From Rubrobacter xylanophilus (GTDB taxonomy: Bacteria; Actinomycetota; Rubrobacteria; Rubrobacterales; Rubrobacteraceae), in assembly GCF_007164525.1 (NCBI RefSeq), contig NZ_AP019791.1:538501-602500 (forward strand): 64,000 bases of DNA, given 5' to 3'. The first letter of the stretch is position 1, and the number at the start of each line of letters is the position of its first letter. The position numbers were made by a program, and so were the translations under genes. Shown here piece by piece: positions 8,474 to 16,619 of the stretch. Below the pieces are notes generated by a model. The model worked only from the letters and a program-made list of their open reading frames with translations. It did no database searches and was not told where the DNA came from.

Positions 8474-10273
8474 ATGTCCTACCTTCCCATAGAGGACCAC
8501 GGCATCATCGGCAACCTGCACACGGCGGCGCTCGTGGGCACCGACGGCACGGTAGACTGGATGTGCCTGCCCCGCTTCGACTCGCCGAGCGTCTTCGCCG
8601 CCATCCTGGACGACGAGAAGGGCGGGCACTTCCGCCTGCGCCCGCGCCGCTACATCCGCAGCCAGCAGCTCTACCTGCCGGACACCAACGTCCTGCTCAC
8701 CCGCTTCCTGGCCGAGGAGGGGATGGCAGAGGTTCTGGACTTCATGCCGATCCTCTCCGGCCCGCACGAGCGGCGCCGCCTGGTGCGCAGCGTGCGGGTC
8801 GTCCGGGGCCGGATGTCCTTCGAGGTGGAGTGCCGGCCCGCCTTCGACTACGCCCGTCGCCCCCACAGGCTCTCCACGGGCGGGGCGGGGGCGGTGTTCG
8901 AAGCGGGAGACTCGGCCCTGGCCCTCTCCGCCGGGGTGCCGGTGCGGCCGGGACCCGGCGGGGCCGCCCGGGCGGCGTTCGAGCTCGAGGAGGGTGGGGA
9001 GAGGGTGACCTTCGTCCTCGACGAGGGGCGCCGGGGAGAACCGCCGCGGGAGCCGATGGCCGAAGAGGAGTTCGAGCGGCTGCTCGGGAGGACGCTCGAC
9101 TACTGGCGGCGCTGGATCTCCCGCAGCACCTACACGGGGCGCTGGCGGGAGCTCGTCAACCGCTCGGCGCTGGTACTCAAGCTCATGGTCTACGACCCCA
9201 CCGGGGCGCTGGTCGCCGCCCCTACTATGGGGCTTCCGGAGAGGGTGGGCGGCGAGCGCAACTGGGACTACCGCTACACCTGGCTCAGGGACGCGGCCTT
9301 CACGCTCTACGCCCTGCTCTCCATAGGCTTCGACGAGGAGGCCGGCAACTTCATGGGCTGGCTCACCGAGCGCTGCGCCCAGGACGACGACGGTCTGCTG
9401 CAGCCGCTCTACGGCATCGACGGGCGCGCCGAGCTCCCGGAGGAGACGCTGGACCACCTCTCTGGCTACCGGGGCTCGCGGCCGGTAAGAGTAGGCAACG
9501 CCGCCTACCGCCAGGTCCAGCTGGACCTCTACGGTGCGGTGCTGGACGCCGCCTACCTGTACAACAAGCACGGCGCCCCCCTGGACTACGACACCTGGGA
9601 GAACCTCCGCCGGATACTGGGCTGGCTCACCGAGAACTGGCGCCAGCCGGACGAGGGTATCTGGGAGGTGCGGGGCGGGAGGCGCCGGTTCGTCTCCTCC
9701 CGGCTGATGAGCTGGGTGGCCCTGGAGCGGGCCGTCAGGATCTCGCGCAAGCGCGGGCTGCCGGCCGGCGAGGGGCGCTGGGTGAAGGAGCGGGATGCGA
9801 TCTACGAGGAGATCATGGAGAAGGGCTGGAACGAGAGGCGCAGGAGCTTCGTCCAGTACTACGGCTCCGAAGCCCTCGACGCCTCCCTCCTCCTGATGCC
9901 GCTGGTGAAGTTCGTCGGGCCCACCGACCCGCGCTGGCTCTCGACGCTGGACAGGATCCGTCACGAGCTGGCACACGACGCGCTGGTGGACCGCTACAGG
10001 ATCGGGGAGGCCGCCGACGACGGGCTCCCCGGCACCGAGGGGAGCTTCAGCCTGTGCTCCTTCTGGCTCGTGGAGTGCCTCACGCGCGCCGGACGGCTTG
10101 AGGAGGCCCGGCTGGCCTTCGAGAAGATGCTCTCCTACGCCAATCACCTGGGGCTCTACGCGGAGGAGATAGGGGCCTCCGGAGAGGCCCTGGGGAACTT
10201 CCCGCAGGCCCTCACGCACCTCTCCCTGATCAGCGCGGCGGTCCACCTGGACCGGGCGCTGGGTGCCGGATGA
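8474..10273 (+). CDS. Glycoside hydrolase family 15 protein (glucoamylase/trehalase-like)
   Basis: A 599-residue protein with the N-terminal beta-rich domain beginning YLPIEDHGIIGNLHTAAL and VDWMCLPRFDSPSVFA, followed by an (alpha/alpha)6 barrel containing ERNWDYRYTWLRDA (about residues 258-271) and a C-terminal DGLPGTEGSFSLCSFWLVE segment with the second catalytic Glu region. Actinobacterial relatives include characterised trehalases, so trehalose is a plausible substrate. There is no signal peptide, so it is probably cytoplasmic. The ATG at 8474 is the only start that preserves the conserved N-terminus. A TATGCT box lies 12-18 nt upstream, and the AGAAGG immediately before ATG is too close to act as a normal Shine-Dalgarno. 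Confidence 0.9.
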   Translation: MSYLPIEDHGIIGNLHTAALVGTDGTVDWMCLPRFDSPSVFAAILDDEKGGHFRLRPRRYIRSQQLYLPDTNVLLTRFLAEEGMAEVLDFMPILSGPHERRRLVRSVRVVRGRMSFEVECRPAFDYARRPHRLSTGGAGAVFEAGDSALALSAGVPVRPGPGGAARAAFELEEGGERVTFVLDEGRRGEPPREPMAEEEFERLLGRTLDYWRRWISRSTYTGRWRELVNRSALVLKLMVYDPTGALVAAPTMGLPERVGGERNWDYRYTWLRDAAFTLYALLSIGFDEEAGNFMGWLTERCAQDDDGLLQPLYGIDGRAELPEETLDHLSGYRGSRPVRVGNAAYRQVQLDLYGAVLDAAYLYNKHGAPLDYDTWENLRRILGWLTENWRQPDEGIWEVRGGRRRFVSSRLMSWVALERAVRISRKRGLPAGEGRWVKERDAIYEEIMEKGWNERRRSFVQYYGSEALDASLLLMPLVKFVGPTDPRWLSTLDRIRHELAHDALVDRYRIGEAADDGLPGTEGSFSLCSFWLVECLTRAGRLEEARLAFEKMLSYANHLGLYAEEIGASGEALGNFPQALTHLSLISAAVHLDRALGAG

Positions 10274-10338
10274 GGCCCGGTTCGTGCTGGTAGGATTCTT
10301 TTTTAGGGTGCTGAGCTTTTCGAGTGCGAGGAGGCGAG

Positions 10339-11169
10339 GTGGAAGGACGCACTGTTACCGCCGCGGCGATCCAGATGTCCTCCACGCCGGACAAGGAGGA
10401 GAACCGGCGGGTCGCCGAAGCCCTGATCCGGGAGGCCGCCGGAGCCGGCGCCACCCTGGTGGCTCTGCCGGAGCTCTGGAGCTGCCACGGGCTGGAGAGG
10501 GTCTACCGGGAGAACGCGGAGCCCATCCCCGGGCCGACCACGCAGTTCCTGGGCTCGCTGGCGCGGGAGCTGGGCATATACCTGCTCGGCGGCTCCATCC
10601 TGGAACGGGTGCCGGGCTCGGAACTTCTGGGGAACACCTCCACCCTGTACGCCCCGGACGGCTCGCTGGTCGCCGTCTACCGCAAGATGCACCTCTTCGA
10701 CGTGGAGGTCTCCGGGCGCCGTTACCTGGAGAGCGCGAACGTCGCCCCGGGCGATGAGGCGGTGACCGCGAAGGCCGGGCTCCTCACTTTGGGCCTCTCG
10801 GTCTGCTATGACGTACGCTTCCCGGAGCTCTACCGCCTGCTGGCCCTCCGCGGCGCGGAGGTGCTGGCGGTGCCCGCGGCCTTCACCCTCCAGACGGGCA
10901 AGGACCACTGGGAGCTTTTGCTGCGGGCCCGGGCGGTGGAGAACCAGGCCTACGTCCTGGCCCCCGCCCAGTGGGGCCGCAAGACCGACGGCCGCTGGAC
11001 CTACGGCCGCTCGATGATCGTGGATCCCTGGGGTACGGTGCTCTCCACCTGTCCGGACCGGGACGGCTTCGCGCTCGCCCGCCTCGATCTGGACTACCTT
11101 GACCGCCTGAGAGAGGAGTTCCCCTCTCTCGCGAACCGTCGCCCGGAGGTCTACCGCGGCCTCGCCTGA
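10339..11169 (+). CDS. Carbon-nitrogen hydrolase (Nit1/Nit2-like amidase)
   Basis: A 276-residue nitrilase-superfamily enzyme with the complete catalytic triad: Glu45 in LPELW, Lys about 116 in YRKMHLFD and Cys156 in SVCYDVRFPE. The last motif is characteristic of the Nit branch, whose members hydrolyse deaminated glutathione or omega-amides such as alpha-ketoglutaramate. It is cytoplasmic. The start is taken as GTG 10339, which has GAGGAGG 4 nt upstream; GTG 10324 would put that site inside the coding sequence. The stop is 9 bp before the convergent permease stop. Confidence 0.9.
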   Translation: MEGRTVTAAAIQMSSTPDKEENRRVAEALIREAAGAGATLVALPELWSCHGLERVYRENAEPIPGPTTQFLGSLARELGIYLLGGSILERVPGSELLGNTSTLYAPDGSLVAVYRKMHLFDVEVSGRRYLESANVAPGDEAVTAKAGLLTLGLSVCYDVRFPELYRLLALRGAEVLAVPAAFTLQTGKDHWELLLRARAVENQAYVLAPAQWGRKTDGRWTYGRSMIVDPWGTVLSTCPDRDGFALARLDLDYLDRLREEFPSLANRRPEVYRGLA

Positions 11170-11178
11170 GGAGCCGCG

Positions 11179-12567
11179 CTACAGCAGGAGGCCCAACGCG
11201 GCCAGCACCATCACCGAGACGATAACCGGCGGGGCGGCGCGGACCATGACCTCCGCCTCCTTCCCGGCGAGCCCCACGGCCGCGGCGGCCAGCACCGCCC
11301 GCTGCGGGGCGAGGAGGCTGGCGTGGCTCCCCGCGACGTTCTGCACCGCCGCGATGATCCCCTCGTCGAGCCCGAGCTCTTCGGCCGCGCCGACCTGTAG
11401 CGGCATGAAGAGCGCGTTGGAGGCTGCATTGGACCCGGTCAGCCCGCCGCCGAGCGCGCCGAAGACCGGCGCAGCAGCGGGGTAGAGACCGCCCAGGGCG
11501 GCGGCCCCGGAGGCGAGCGTCGCCGCGGCCCCGCTGGCGGCGAAGACCTGTCCGGCGAGCACGAAGGAGAGCACCGCCCCGGCGGTGGGTAGCCACTGCC
11601 GCATCGTCCCCGCCGCCGCACGCGCGACCTGACGCCCGCCGAGACCGAACAGGACCGCCGCGGCCCCGCCCGCGGCGAGGAGAGGGGTGCCGGGGCCCGA
11701 GAAAACGGCGCCGCTCCCAATCCACCCGGCGATGAAGATGAGCACGACGAGGAGCGCGTAGGGGGCCAGCGCCCGCACGGGGATCCGGAGTCCGCGCAGT
11801 CGCCGCCACCGCACTCCCGCGAACAGGCCCGCCGCCGCCAGCCCCCCGGCCGCGCCGGAGAGCTCGGGCGAGAGGTAGACGCTGCACGCGAGCGTCATCA
11901 CCCCCGCCCCGACCCCGAGCGCCGCCGCCCCGATCCCATGCCGCCGCAGCCCCTCCCGCCCTCCGGCGAGCAGTGCCGCGGAGAGCCCGTAGACCGGGAA
12001 GAGCGGCAGGCTCAAGAGCGCGCTCAGGTCCGAGAGCTGCCCGAAACCCATCCCCGCGAGCTCCGCCCCGATCACCGTCCCCACCCCCAAAGCCCCCCAC
12101 GGCACCGCGCACTGTCCCCAGCTGGCGAGCACCGCCGCCCGCAGGGGAGAGAACCCGGCAGAGAGGAGTATCGGGGCGCTTATGATGATGGCGACCCCGA
12201 AGCCGGTGACCGACTCGAAGAAGGGCGACACTCCAAGAACCACCCCGACGGCCAGTGCCTCCCGATCTGGCTCGAGCCGCCCCAGAAAGCGTGAGATCTC
12301 CTCCACCGCCCCTCCCACAGAGAGCAGGTTGTACAGAAGCAACCCCCCGAAGAGCACGTAGAGTACCCTCCCGGAGATCCCAAAACCCTCCAACACCGCC
12401 TCCCCCAGTCCAGAGACCTGCAGCCCGGGCCAGAATGCCGCCCCCGCCACCGCCGCCCCGAACGCCGCAAGCCCCGCCCGCCCGGCAGACCACCTCAGCC
12501 CCGCCAGAGCCCCGGCCGCTACCAGAAACGGCGCAGCCGCCACCACATACCCTAATGTATCTACCAT
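11179..12567 (-). CDS. L-lactate permease family transporter (LctP/LldP)
   Basis: A 462-residue polytopic membrane protein with about 12-13 helices. Family hallmarks are FFESVTGFGVAIIISAPIL and WGQCAVPWGALGVGT in the first half, and GGGLTGSNAASNALFMPLQ followed by NVAGSHASLLAPQR near the C-terminus. It probably imports lactate, glycolate or a related 2-hydroxy acid by proton symport. The ATG at 12567 lies in the centre of a 14-bp palindrome shared with the divergent XRE-cupin regulator. There is no Shine-Dalgarno, so translation may be leaderless. That regulator probably controls it. Confidence 0.9.
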   Translation of the reverse strand: MVDTLGYVVAAAPFLVAAGALAGLRWSAGRAGLAAFGAAVAGAAFWPGLQVSGLGEAVLEGFGISGRVLYVLFGGLLLYNLLSVGGAVEEISRFLGRLEPDREALAVGVVLGVSPFFESVTGFGVAIIISAPILLSAGFSPLRAAVLASWGQCAVPWGALGVGTVIGAELAGMGFGQLSDLSALLSLPLFPVYGLSAALLAGGREGLRRHGIGAAALGVGAGVMTLACSVYLSPELSGAAGGLAAAGLFAGVRWRRLRGLRIPVRALAPYALLVVLIFIAGWIGSGAVFSGPGTPLLAAGGAAAVLFGLGGRQVARAAAGTMRQWLPTAGAVLSFVLAGQVFAASGAAATLASGAAALGGLYPAAAPVFGALGGGLTGSNAASNALFMPLQVGAAEELGLDEGIIAAVQNVAGSHASLLAPQRAVLAAAAVGLAGKEAEVMVRAAPPVIVSVMVLAALGLLL

Positions 12568-12585
12568 GGTAGAATATTTTCTACC
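12560..12585. promoter_or_regulatory. Overlapping operator-like palindromes between permease and XRE-cupin gene
   Basis: A perfect 14-bp palindrome TCTACCATGGTAGA covers 12560-12573 and includes the permease start codon. It overlaps a second dyad at 12568-12585 with 7-bp arms GGTAGAA and TTCTACC around a 4-bp spacer. The half-site TCTACC therefore appears three times in 26 bp. The dyads also contain -10-like sequences for both directions (TAGAAT rightward, TATTCT leftward). A regulator bound here would block both genes. The likely binder is the adjacent XRE-cupin protein; this is inference from position. Confidence 0.7.
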
Positions 12586-12586
12586 A

Positions 12587-13219
12587 ATGAGCGAGAAGCG
12601 TGCAAGAGGGGTTGGTGAGCTGGCTGGGGAGGATGCCATCCGGCGGGTTGGGGAGCGGGTTCGGAGGCTCCGGCGAGAGAGGGGTCTTACGCTGGAGGGG
12701 TTGGCGGGGCGGTGTGGGGTTAGTCGCGCCATGATCTCCAAGGTCGAGCGGGGGGAGAAGGTGCCCACGCTGGTCGTTGCGGCGCGGCTGGCCGAGGGGC
12801 TGGGGGTGAGCCTTTCGGAGCTTGCCGGGGAGCGGGAGCACCGGGAGGTCGTGGTCGTACGGCGCGAGGAGCGGATGGTCATGCGAGATCCGAGGACCGG
12901 TTTCGAGCGCCAGCTGCTCTCTCCGGGCTTCGGCGGGCGGGGGGTGGAGTTCATCCGCAACGTCGTTCCCGAGGGTTCCACCTCCGGGGAGTTCCCGCCC
13001 CATCGGAGCGGGGTGGAGGAGTATCTGGTTGTGGAGCGGGGCAGGTTGCGGGCGGTGCTCGGGGGTGCGGAGTATCTCCTCGAGGAGGGGGACGCCCTGT
13101 ACTTCGCCGCCGACTTGCCCCACCGCTTCGACAACGCCGGGGAGGGGGAGTGCAGCTACTACCTCGTCATAGACTCCCGGGGTGCTCAGGCGGCCGGGGC
13201 GTCGGGGCGCAGCCCGTAG
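12587..13219 (+). CDS. XRE family transcriptional regulator with C-terminal cupin domain
   Basis: A 210-residue protein with an N-terminal lambda-repressor-like helix-turn-helix (about residues 22-75, including GVSRAMISKVERGEKVPTL) and a C-terminal cupin barrel (about 125-195) with PHRSGVEEYLVVERG and DALYFAADLPHRFDN as the two cupin motifs. Such regulators bind a small ligand in the cupin and often control a neighbouring transporter or catabolic gene. ATG 12587 is preferred over the in-frame ATG 12566 because the latter lies inside the operator palindromes. No Shine-Dalgarno is visible. Its 3' end overlaps the convergent zinc-ribbon gene by 34 bp. Confidence 0.9.
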   Translation: MSEKRARGVGELAGEDAIRRVGERVRRLRRERGLTLEGLAGRCGVSRAMISKVERGEKVPTLVVAARLAEGLGVSLSELAGEREHREVVVVRREERMVMRDPRTGFERQLLSPGFGGRGVEFIRNVVPEGSTSGEFPPHRSGVEEYLVVERGRLRAVLGGAEYLLEEGDALYFAADLPHRFDNAGEGECSYYLVIDSRGAQAAGASGRSP

Positions 13220-13695
13220 TCCTCTTCACCGGCGGCGAGTCGGGCGTTGCGTCCGTCCCGGTGTCCCCGGTAGTAGTCCAGCCGGTTTTCGGGAGAGGTC
13301 CAGCGGGCCAGCCCGCCGTTCGTGGTGAAGCTGAAGTTCTGCAGGTAGCGGCCGTCCAGCCATCCGCAGCGGTAGGCCTCGCTCCGGTCCGGCAACATCC
13401 AGGATTGCGGCGGGGGATCGGCGGGAGAGACCTCGTCGCCGCAGGCCGGGCAGCGGTACGGGCCGCCGGGCAGCAGGCGCATCTCCGGGTGGCCGCACTC
13501 GCAGGGGTGGCGTCCGAGCGCCTCGGGGAGCCCCGCTATGCCGCGCAGCGTCTCCAGCGGCGGGCCTCCCAGCACCTGACCGCAGGCCTCGCAGCGCATC
13601 GAGCGTCCGCCGAAGGGCTTGAGGAGGCCTCCCTCGCAGAGGGGGCAGAGCAGGAAGTATCCGGGGTCTGCCGCTTCGGGCGTCCGTCCCGGCAT
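13186..13695 (-). CDS. Hypothetical zinc-ribbon protein, 169 aa
   Basis: Not recognised beyond its metal motifs. Two four-cysteine ribbons are visible: CPLC with CEAC (about residues 17-39) and CECG with CPAC (about 65-85). The C-terminal half contains WMLPDRSEAYRCGWLDGRY and no further known domain. It may bind nucleic acid or be a structural zinc protein. The ATG at 13695 has AAGGAGG 5 nt upstream, a strong site. The 3' end overlaps that of the XRE-cupin gene. Confidence 0.75.
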   Translation of the reverse strand: MPGRTPEAADPGYFLLCPLCEGGLLKPFGGRSMRCEACGQVLGGPPLETLRGIAGLPEALGRHPCECGHPEMRLLPGGPYRCPACGDEVSPADPPPQSWMLPDRSEAYRCGWLDGRYLQNFSFTTNGGLARWTSPENRLDYYRGHRDGRNARLAAGEEDYGLRPDAPAA

Positions 13696-13790
13696 CGCTC
13701 CTCCTTTCCTCCGGGGTGGCCTACGGAGGAGATTATGTCCCCCGGGGGAGGGATGCACATCGCGCAAATGAGTGATTTTGGCCGGAGGCT

Positions 13791-14927
13791 CTAGAGTCTG
13801 TAGCGGCCGCTCGCCAGCTGCTGCAGCACCCGTTCGCGGGCCTCCTGGACCGGAGCGTCCGGGTCCAGCGGCTGCAGGAGATCCCGGGCCCCTTCGGGGA
13901 CGGGGGCGTCGGCCGGGATCACGCGGTGCGAGCCGTCCGGCATCAGCAGCAGGCGCTTTCTGCCGCCGCGCTTGCCCCGTTTGGAGCGGTCCTCGCCGTT
14001 CACCTCCACGATATCCAGCGAGTAGTCGATCATGGGGGCGTCCGCGATCGCGCCTCCCACCCCGTAGGCGTCGCACACGTCGTTCAGGTAGAGGATGTAG
14101 TCCACGTCTATACCGCCGGAGGCGAAGATCTTCACGTGTTCGTAGCCGTGGCGGTCCAGCTCCCAGCGCACCTCCTTCATCAGGTCGCGGAAGTCGCCGC
14201 GGCGGTTGCCCGGGGTGTCCAGCCGCACGGCGTAGATCGAGTCCGGTATCGCCCGCGCCGCCAGCAGCGCGCCGAACTTCTCGTCGTCGAAGGTGTCTAT
14301 CAGGATCGTCCGGGGCACCTCGGGCTCTATCACCTCGTCGAAGGCCTTCGCCGCCTCGGCGGTGGAGCCCAGGATCAGGACCAGCGCGTGGGGGAGGGTG
14401 CCGGTGGCCGGGATGCCCATCCGCTGGACGGCGAGGTCCACCGCCACCCGGTCGCAGCCGCCGAGGTAGGCGGAGCGTTCGATCATGGGGGTTATCGCCG
14501 GGTGCATCCTCCTGGCCCCGAAGGAGATCACGGGCTTCTCCCCGGCGGCGAGCCGGCAGCGCGCCGCCCCGGTCGCCACCCCGGAGGCCTGGCACAGAAA
14601 GCCCAGGATGGCCGTCTCGTGCTCGGCGAAGGCCCCGTAGGGGCCGGAGATGGTAAGGATCGGCTCGTGTGGCCCGCAGATGGTGCCCTCCGGTACCGCC
14701 CGGGCCTCCACGTCGAGCCCGGAGAGCAGGTTGGCCACCTCGTCCAGCCCGGCGACCACGAACCACTCGTCCGGGTCGGAGGTCTTGTACGCCACCTCGG
14801 CGTGCACCGGGGTGTTCTCGAGCCCCTTCGCCCGCAGTATGCGCATCGTGCGGTGGAAGTAGGAGTCCGCCACCTCTGCATTGCGGATCTCCTCGTCGGT
14901 GGCCGAGTTGAACCTCCTGTTGCTCAT
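13791..14927 (-). CDS. pncB: Nicotinate phosphoribosyltransferase (archaeal/quinolinate PRTase-like type)
   Basis: A 378-residue phosphoribosyltransferase of the NAD salvage pathway. SFGARRMHPAITPMIERSAYLGGCD (in two parts around residues 135-160) is the substrate-binding region seen in Thermoplasma-type nicotinate PRTases. TFDDEKFGALLA, RLDTPGNRRGDF and FASGGIDVDYI match the later phosphate and PRPP contacts. It converts nicotinate and PRPP, with ATP, to nicotinate mononucleotide. The ATG at 14927 follows GAGGGGAG at 7 nt. It is divergent from ggt. A longer frame upstream on the same strand is an open shadow of ggt and is ignored. Confidence 0.88.
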   Translation of the reverse strand: MSNRRFNSATDEEIRNAEVADSYFHRTMRILRAKGLENTPVHAEVAYKTSDPDEWFVVAGLDEVANLLSGLDVEARAVPEGTICGPHEPILTISGPYGAFAEHETAILGFLCQASGVATGAARCRLAAGEKPVISFGARRMHPAITPMIERSAYLGGCDRVAVDLAVQRMGIPATGTLPHALVLILGSTAEAAKAFDEVIEPEVPRTILIDTFDDEKFGALLAARAIPDSIYAVRLDTPGNRRGDFRDLMKEVRWELDRHGYEHVKIFASGGIDVDYILYLNDVCDAYGVGGAIADAPMIDYSLDIVEVNGEDRSKRGKRGGRKRLLLMPDGSHRVIPADAPVPEGARDLLQPLDPDAPVQEARERVLQQLASGRYRL

Positions 14928-14993
14928 GCCGTCGCTCCCCTCGGATCTCTCATAGGTGGATCGACCTCTCTCATCTAGCCCGATTTTGGCCGG

Positions 14994-15071
14994 TATGATA
15001 GCCAATCCTCCCTCTACGGGTACGGTGCCTGGTGGTCTCGCCTGCCGGATGGGTCCTGAGTCGGGTATGAT
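14994..15071 (+). promoter_or_regulatory. Two TATGAT -10 boxes upstream of ggt
   Basis: Identical GGTATGATAG sequences occur with their TATGAT cores at 14994-14999 and 15066-15071. The second is 9 nt before the ggt ATG, which implies transcription starting at or next to the start codon and leaderless translation. No convincing -35 box is seen for either. The first could give a longer transcript. The direct repeat of a decamer 72 bp apart may also be a protein-binding site. Confidence 0.5.
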
Positions 15072-15080
15072 AGGCCGGCG

Positions 15081-16619
15081 ATGGAGACCTACGGGACGCC
15101 CCGCGCCTTCGCGGCGGCCGCCGGCACCCCGTACGCCGCCGAGGCCGCGGCGGAGATCTACCGGTCCGGGGGCAACGCCGTCGACGCCGCGGTGGCCGCT
15201 GCCGCGGCGGTGGGGGTTACCGAGCCACTCATGAGCTCCATCGGGGGCGGAGGTTTTGCGCTGGTGCGCACCCCGGGCGGGGCGGTGGAGGTCGTGGACT
15301 TCTTCGACGTGATGCCGGGCAAGGGGCTTCCCCCTTCGGCGTTCGGCGCGGGGGGCAGACCGCACACCGTGCTCCTGGATTACGGGGCCGGGGTAAGCTC
15401 CATCGTCGGAGGTCCCTCGGTGGCCGTGCCGGGGGCGGTGCGGGGCTGGGAGGAGCTCCTGAAGCGGCACGGGAGGCTCACCCTCCGGGAGACGCTTGCT
15501 CCGGCGGTGCGGCTGGCCAGGGAGGGTTTCCGGCTGTGCAGGACCAGCGCCTTGTGGTTCCGGGTGGCCCGGGAGGTGCTCGCGCTCACAGAAGAGACCC
15601 GCAGGAACTTCTACCGCGACGGCCGGGTCTACGAGGAAGGGGAGAAGATGTGCTTCCCCGAGCTGGCGGACACGCTGGAGGCCATAGGCGAGGAGGGGGC
15701 CGACCTCTTCTACGAGGGCGAGCTGGGGCGGAAGATCTCGGCTTACGTCCGCAAGATGGGAGGCCTCATAACCGAGCGGGATCTCGCCGAGTACAGGCCC
15801 GAGGTCCGGTCCCCCCTTACCGTCGGCTACCGGGACGGCGAGATCCACACCAACGGACCGCCCTCCGCCGGAGGGGCCACGCTCGCCCAGATGCTCAGGA
15901 TCGTGGCCGGCTACGACCTCTCCGCGCTCCCGGAGGAGGAGTACGTGCGGGTGGTGGCCGGGGCCATGCGGCTCGCGCTGCTCGATCGTGAGGAGCGCTA
16001 CGCCGACGGCTCCCGCAACGCGGAGGTGGTCGGGAAGCTCCTCGGGGAGGAGCACATCGCGTCCCAGAGGAAGAAGCTCTTCGGTCCCCACACCACCCAC
16101 CTCTCGTGCGCCGACGCCGAGGGCTACGCCGTCGCCATCACCGCCAGCATGGGCTACGGTTCGGGGCTCGTCGTCCCCGGCACGGGCATCCCGCTCAACA
16201 ACGTGCTCGGCGAGCCGGAGCTCAACCCCGGGGGCTTCCATGCGCTCTCCCCCGGAGAGCGGCCGGTCTCCAGCATGAGTCCCACCATCGTCTCCTCGGC
16301 CCGGGAGGGCGTCATCGCGCTCGGCTCGCCGGGGGCGACCCGGATCCCCACGGCCATCCTGCAGACCATCCTGAACGTCGTCGACCTCGGGATGCCGCTC
16401 GGGAGCGCGGTTCTGACCCCCCGGTTCCATGCCGAGGGGGATCTGTTCGCCTACGAGGCCGGGGCCCGCACCGCCGACCTCGACGCCTACGGGCGGGTGC
16501 TCGTCTACGAGGAACCCTCGATGTACTTCGGGGGGGTAAACGCCGTCCGGCGGACTCCTGAGGGGACCTTCGAGGCGGCGGCCGATCCCCGGCGCTCCGG
16601 AGGGGCCGCGTATGCCTGA
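15081..16619 (+). CDS. ggt: Gamma-glutamyltransferase family protein
   Basis: A 512-residue Ntn-hydrolase. The conserved N-terminal SGGNAVDAAVAAAAAVGVTEP and SSIGGGGF match the family, and TTHLSCAD near residue 338 places the catalytic Thr that becomes the small-subunit N-terminus after self-cleavage. Later GLVVPGTGIPLNNVL and SMSPTIV also fit. It cleaves gamma-glutamyl amides such as glutathione. There is no signal peptide, unlike many GGTs, so it is probably cytoplasmic, or it may act on another gamma-glutamyl or acylase substrate. Its stop overlaps the arginase start by 8 bp, so the two are co-transcribed. Confidence 0.9.
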   Translation: METYGTPRAFAAAAGTPYAAEAAAEIYRSGGNAVDAAVAAAAAVGVTEPLMSSIGGGGFALVRTPGGAVEVVDFFDVMPGKGLPPSAFGAGGRPHTVLLDYGAGVSSIVGGPSVAVPGAVRGWEELLKRHGRLTLRETLAPAVRLAREGFRLCRTSALWFRVAREVLALTEETRRNFYRDGRVYEEGEKMCFPELADTLEAIGEEGADLFYEGELGRKISAYVRKMGGLITERDLAEYRPEVRSPLTVGYRDGEIHTNGPPSAGGATLAQMLRIVAGYDLSALPEEEYVRVVAGAMRLALLDREERYADGSRNAEVVGKLLGEEHIASQRKKLFGPHTTHLSCADAEGYAVAITASMGYGSGLVVPGTGIPLNNVLGEPELNPGGFHALSPGERPVSSMSPTIVSSAREGVIALGSPGATRIPTAILQTILNVVDLGMPLGSAVLTPRFHAEGDLFAYEAGARTADLDAYGRVLVYEEPSMYFGGVNAVRRTPEGTFEAAADPRRSGGAAYA

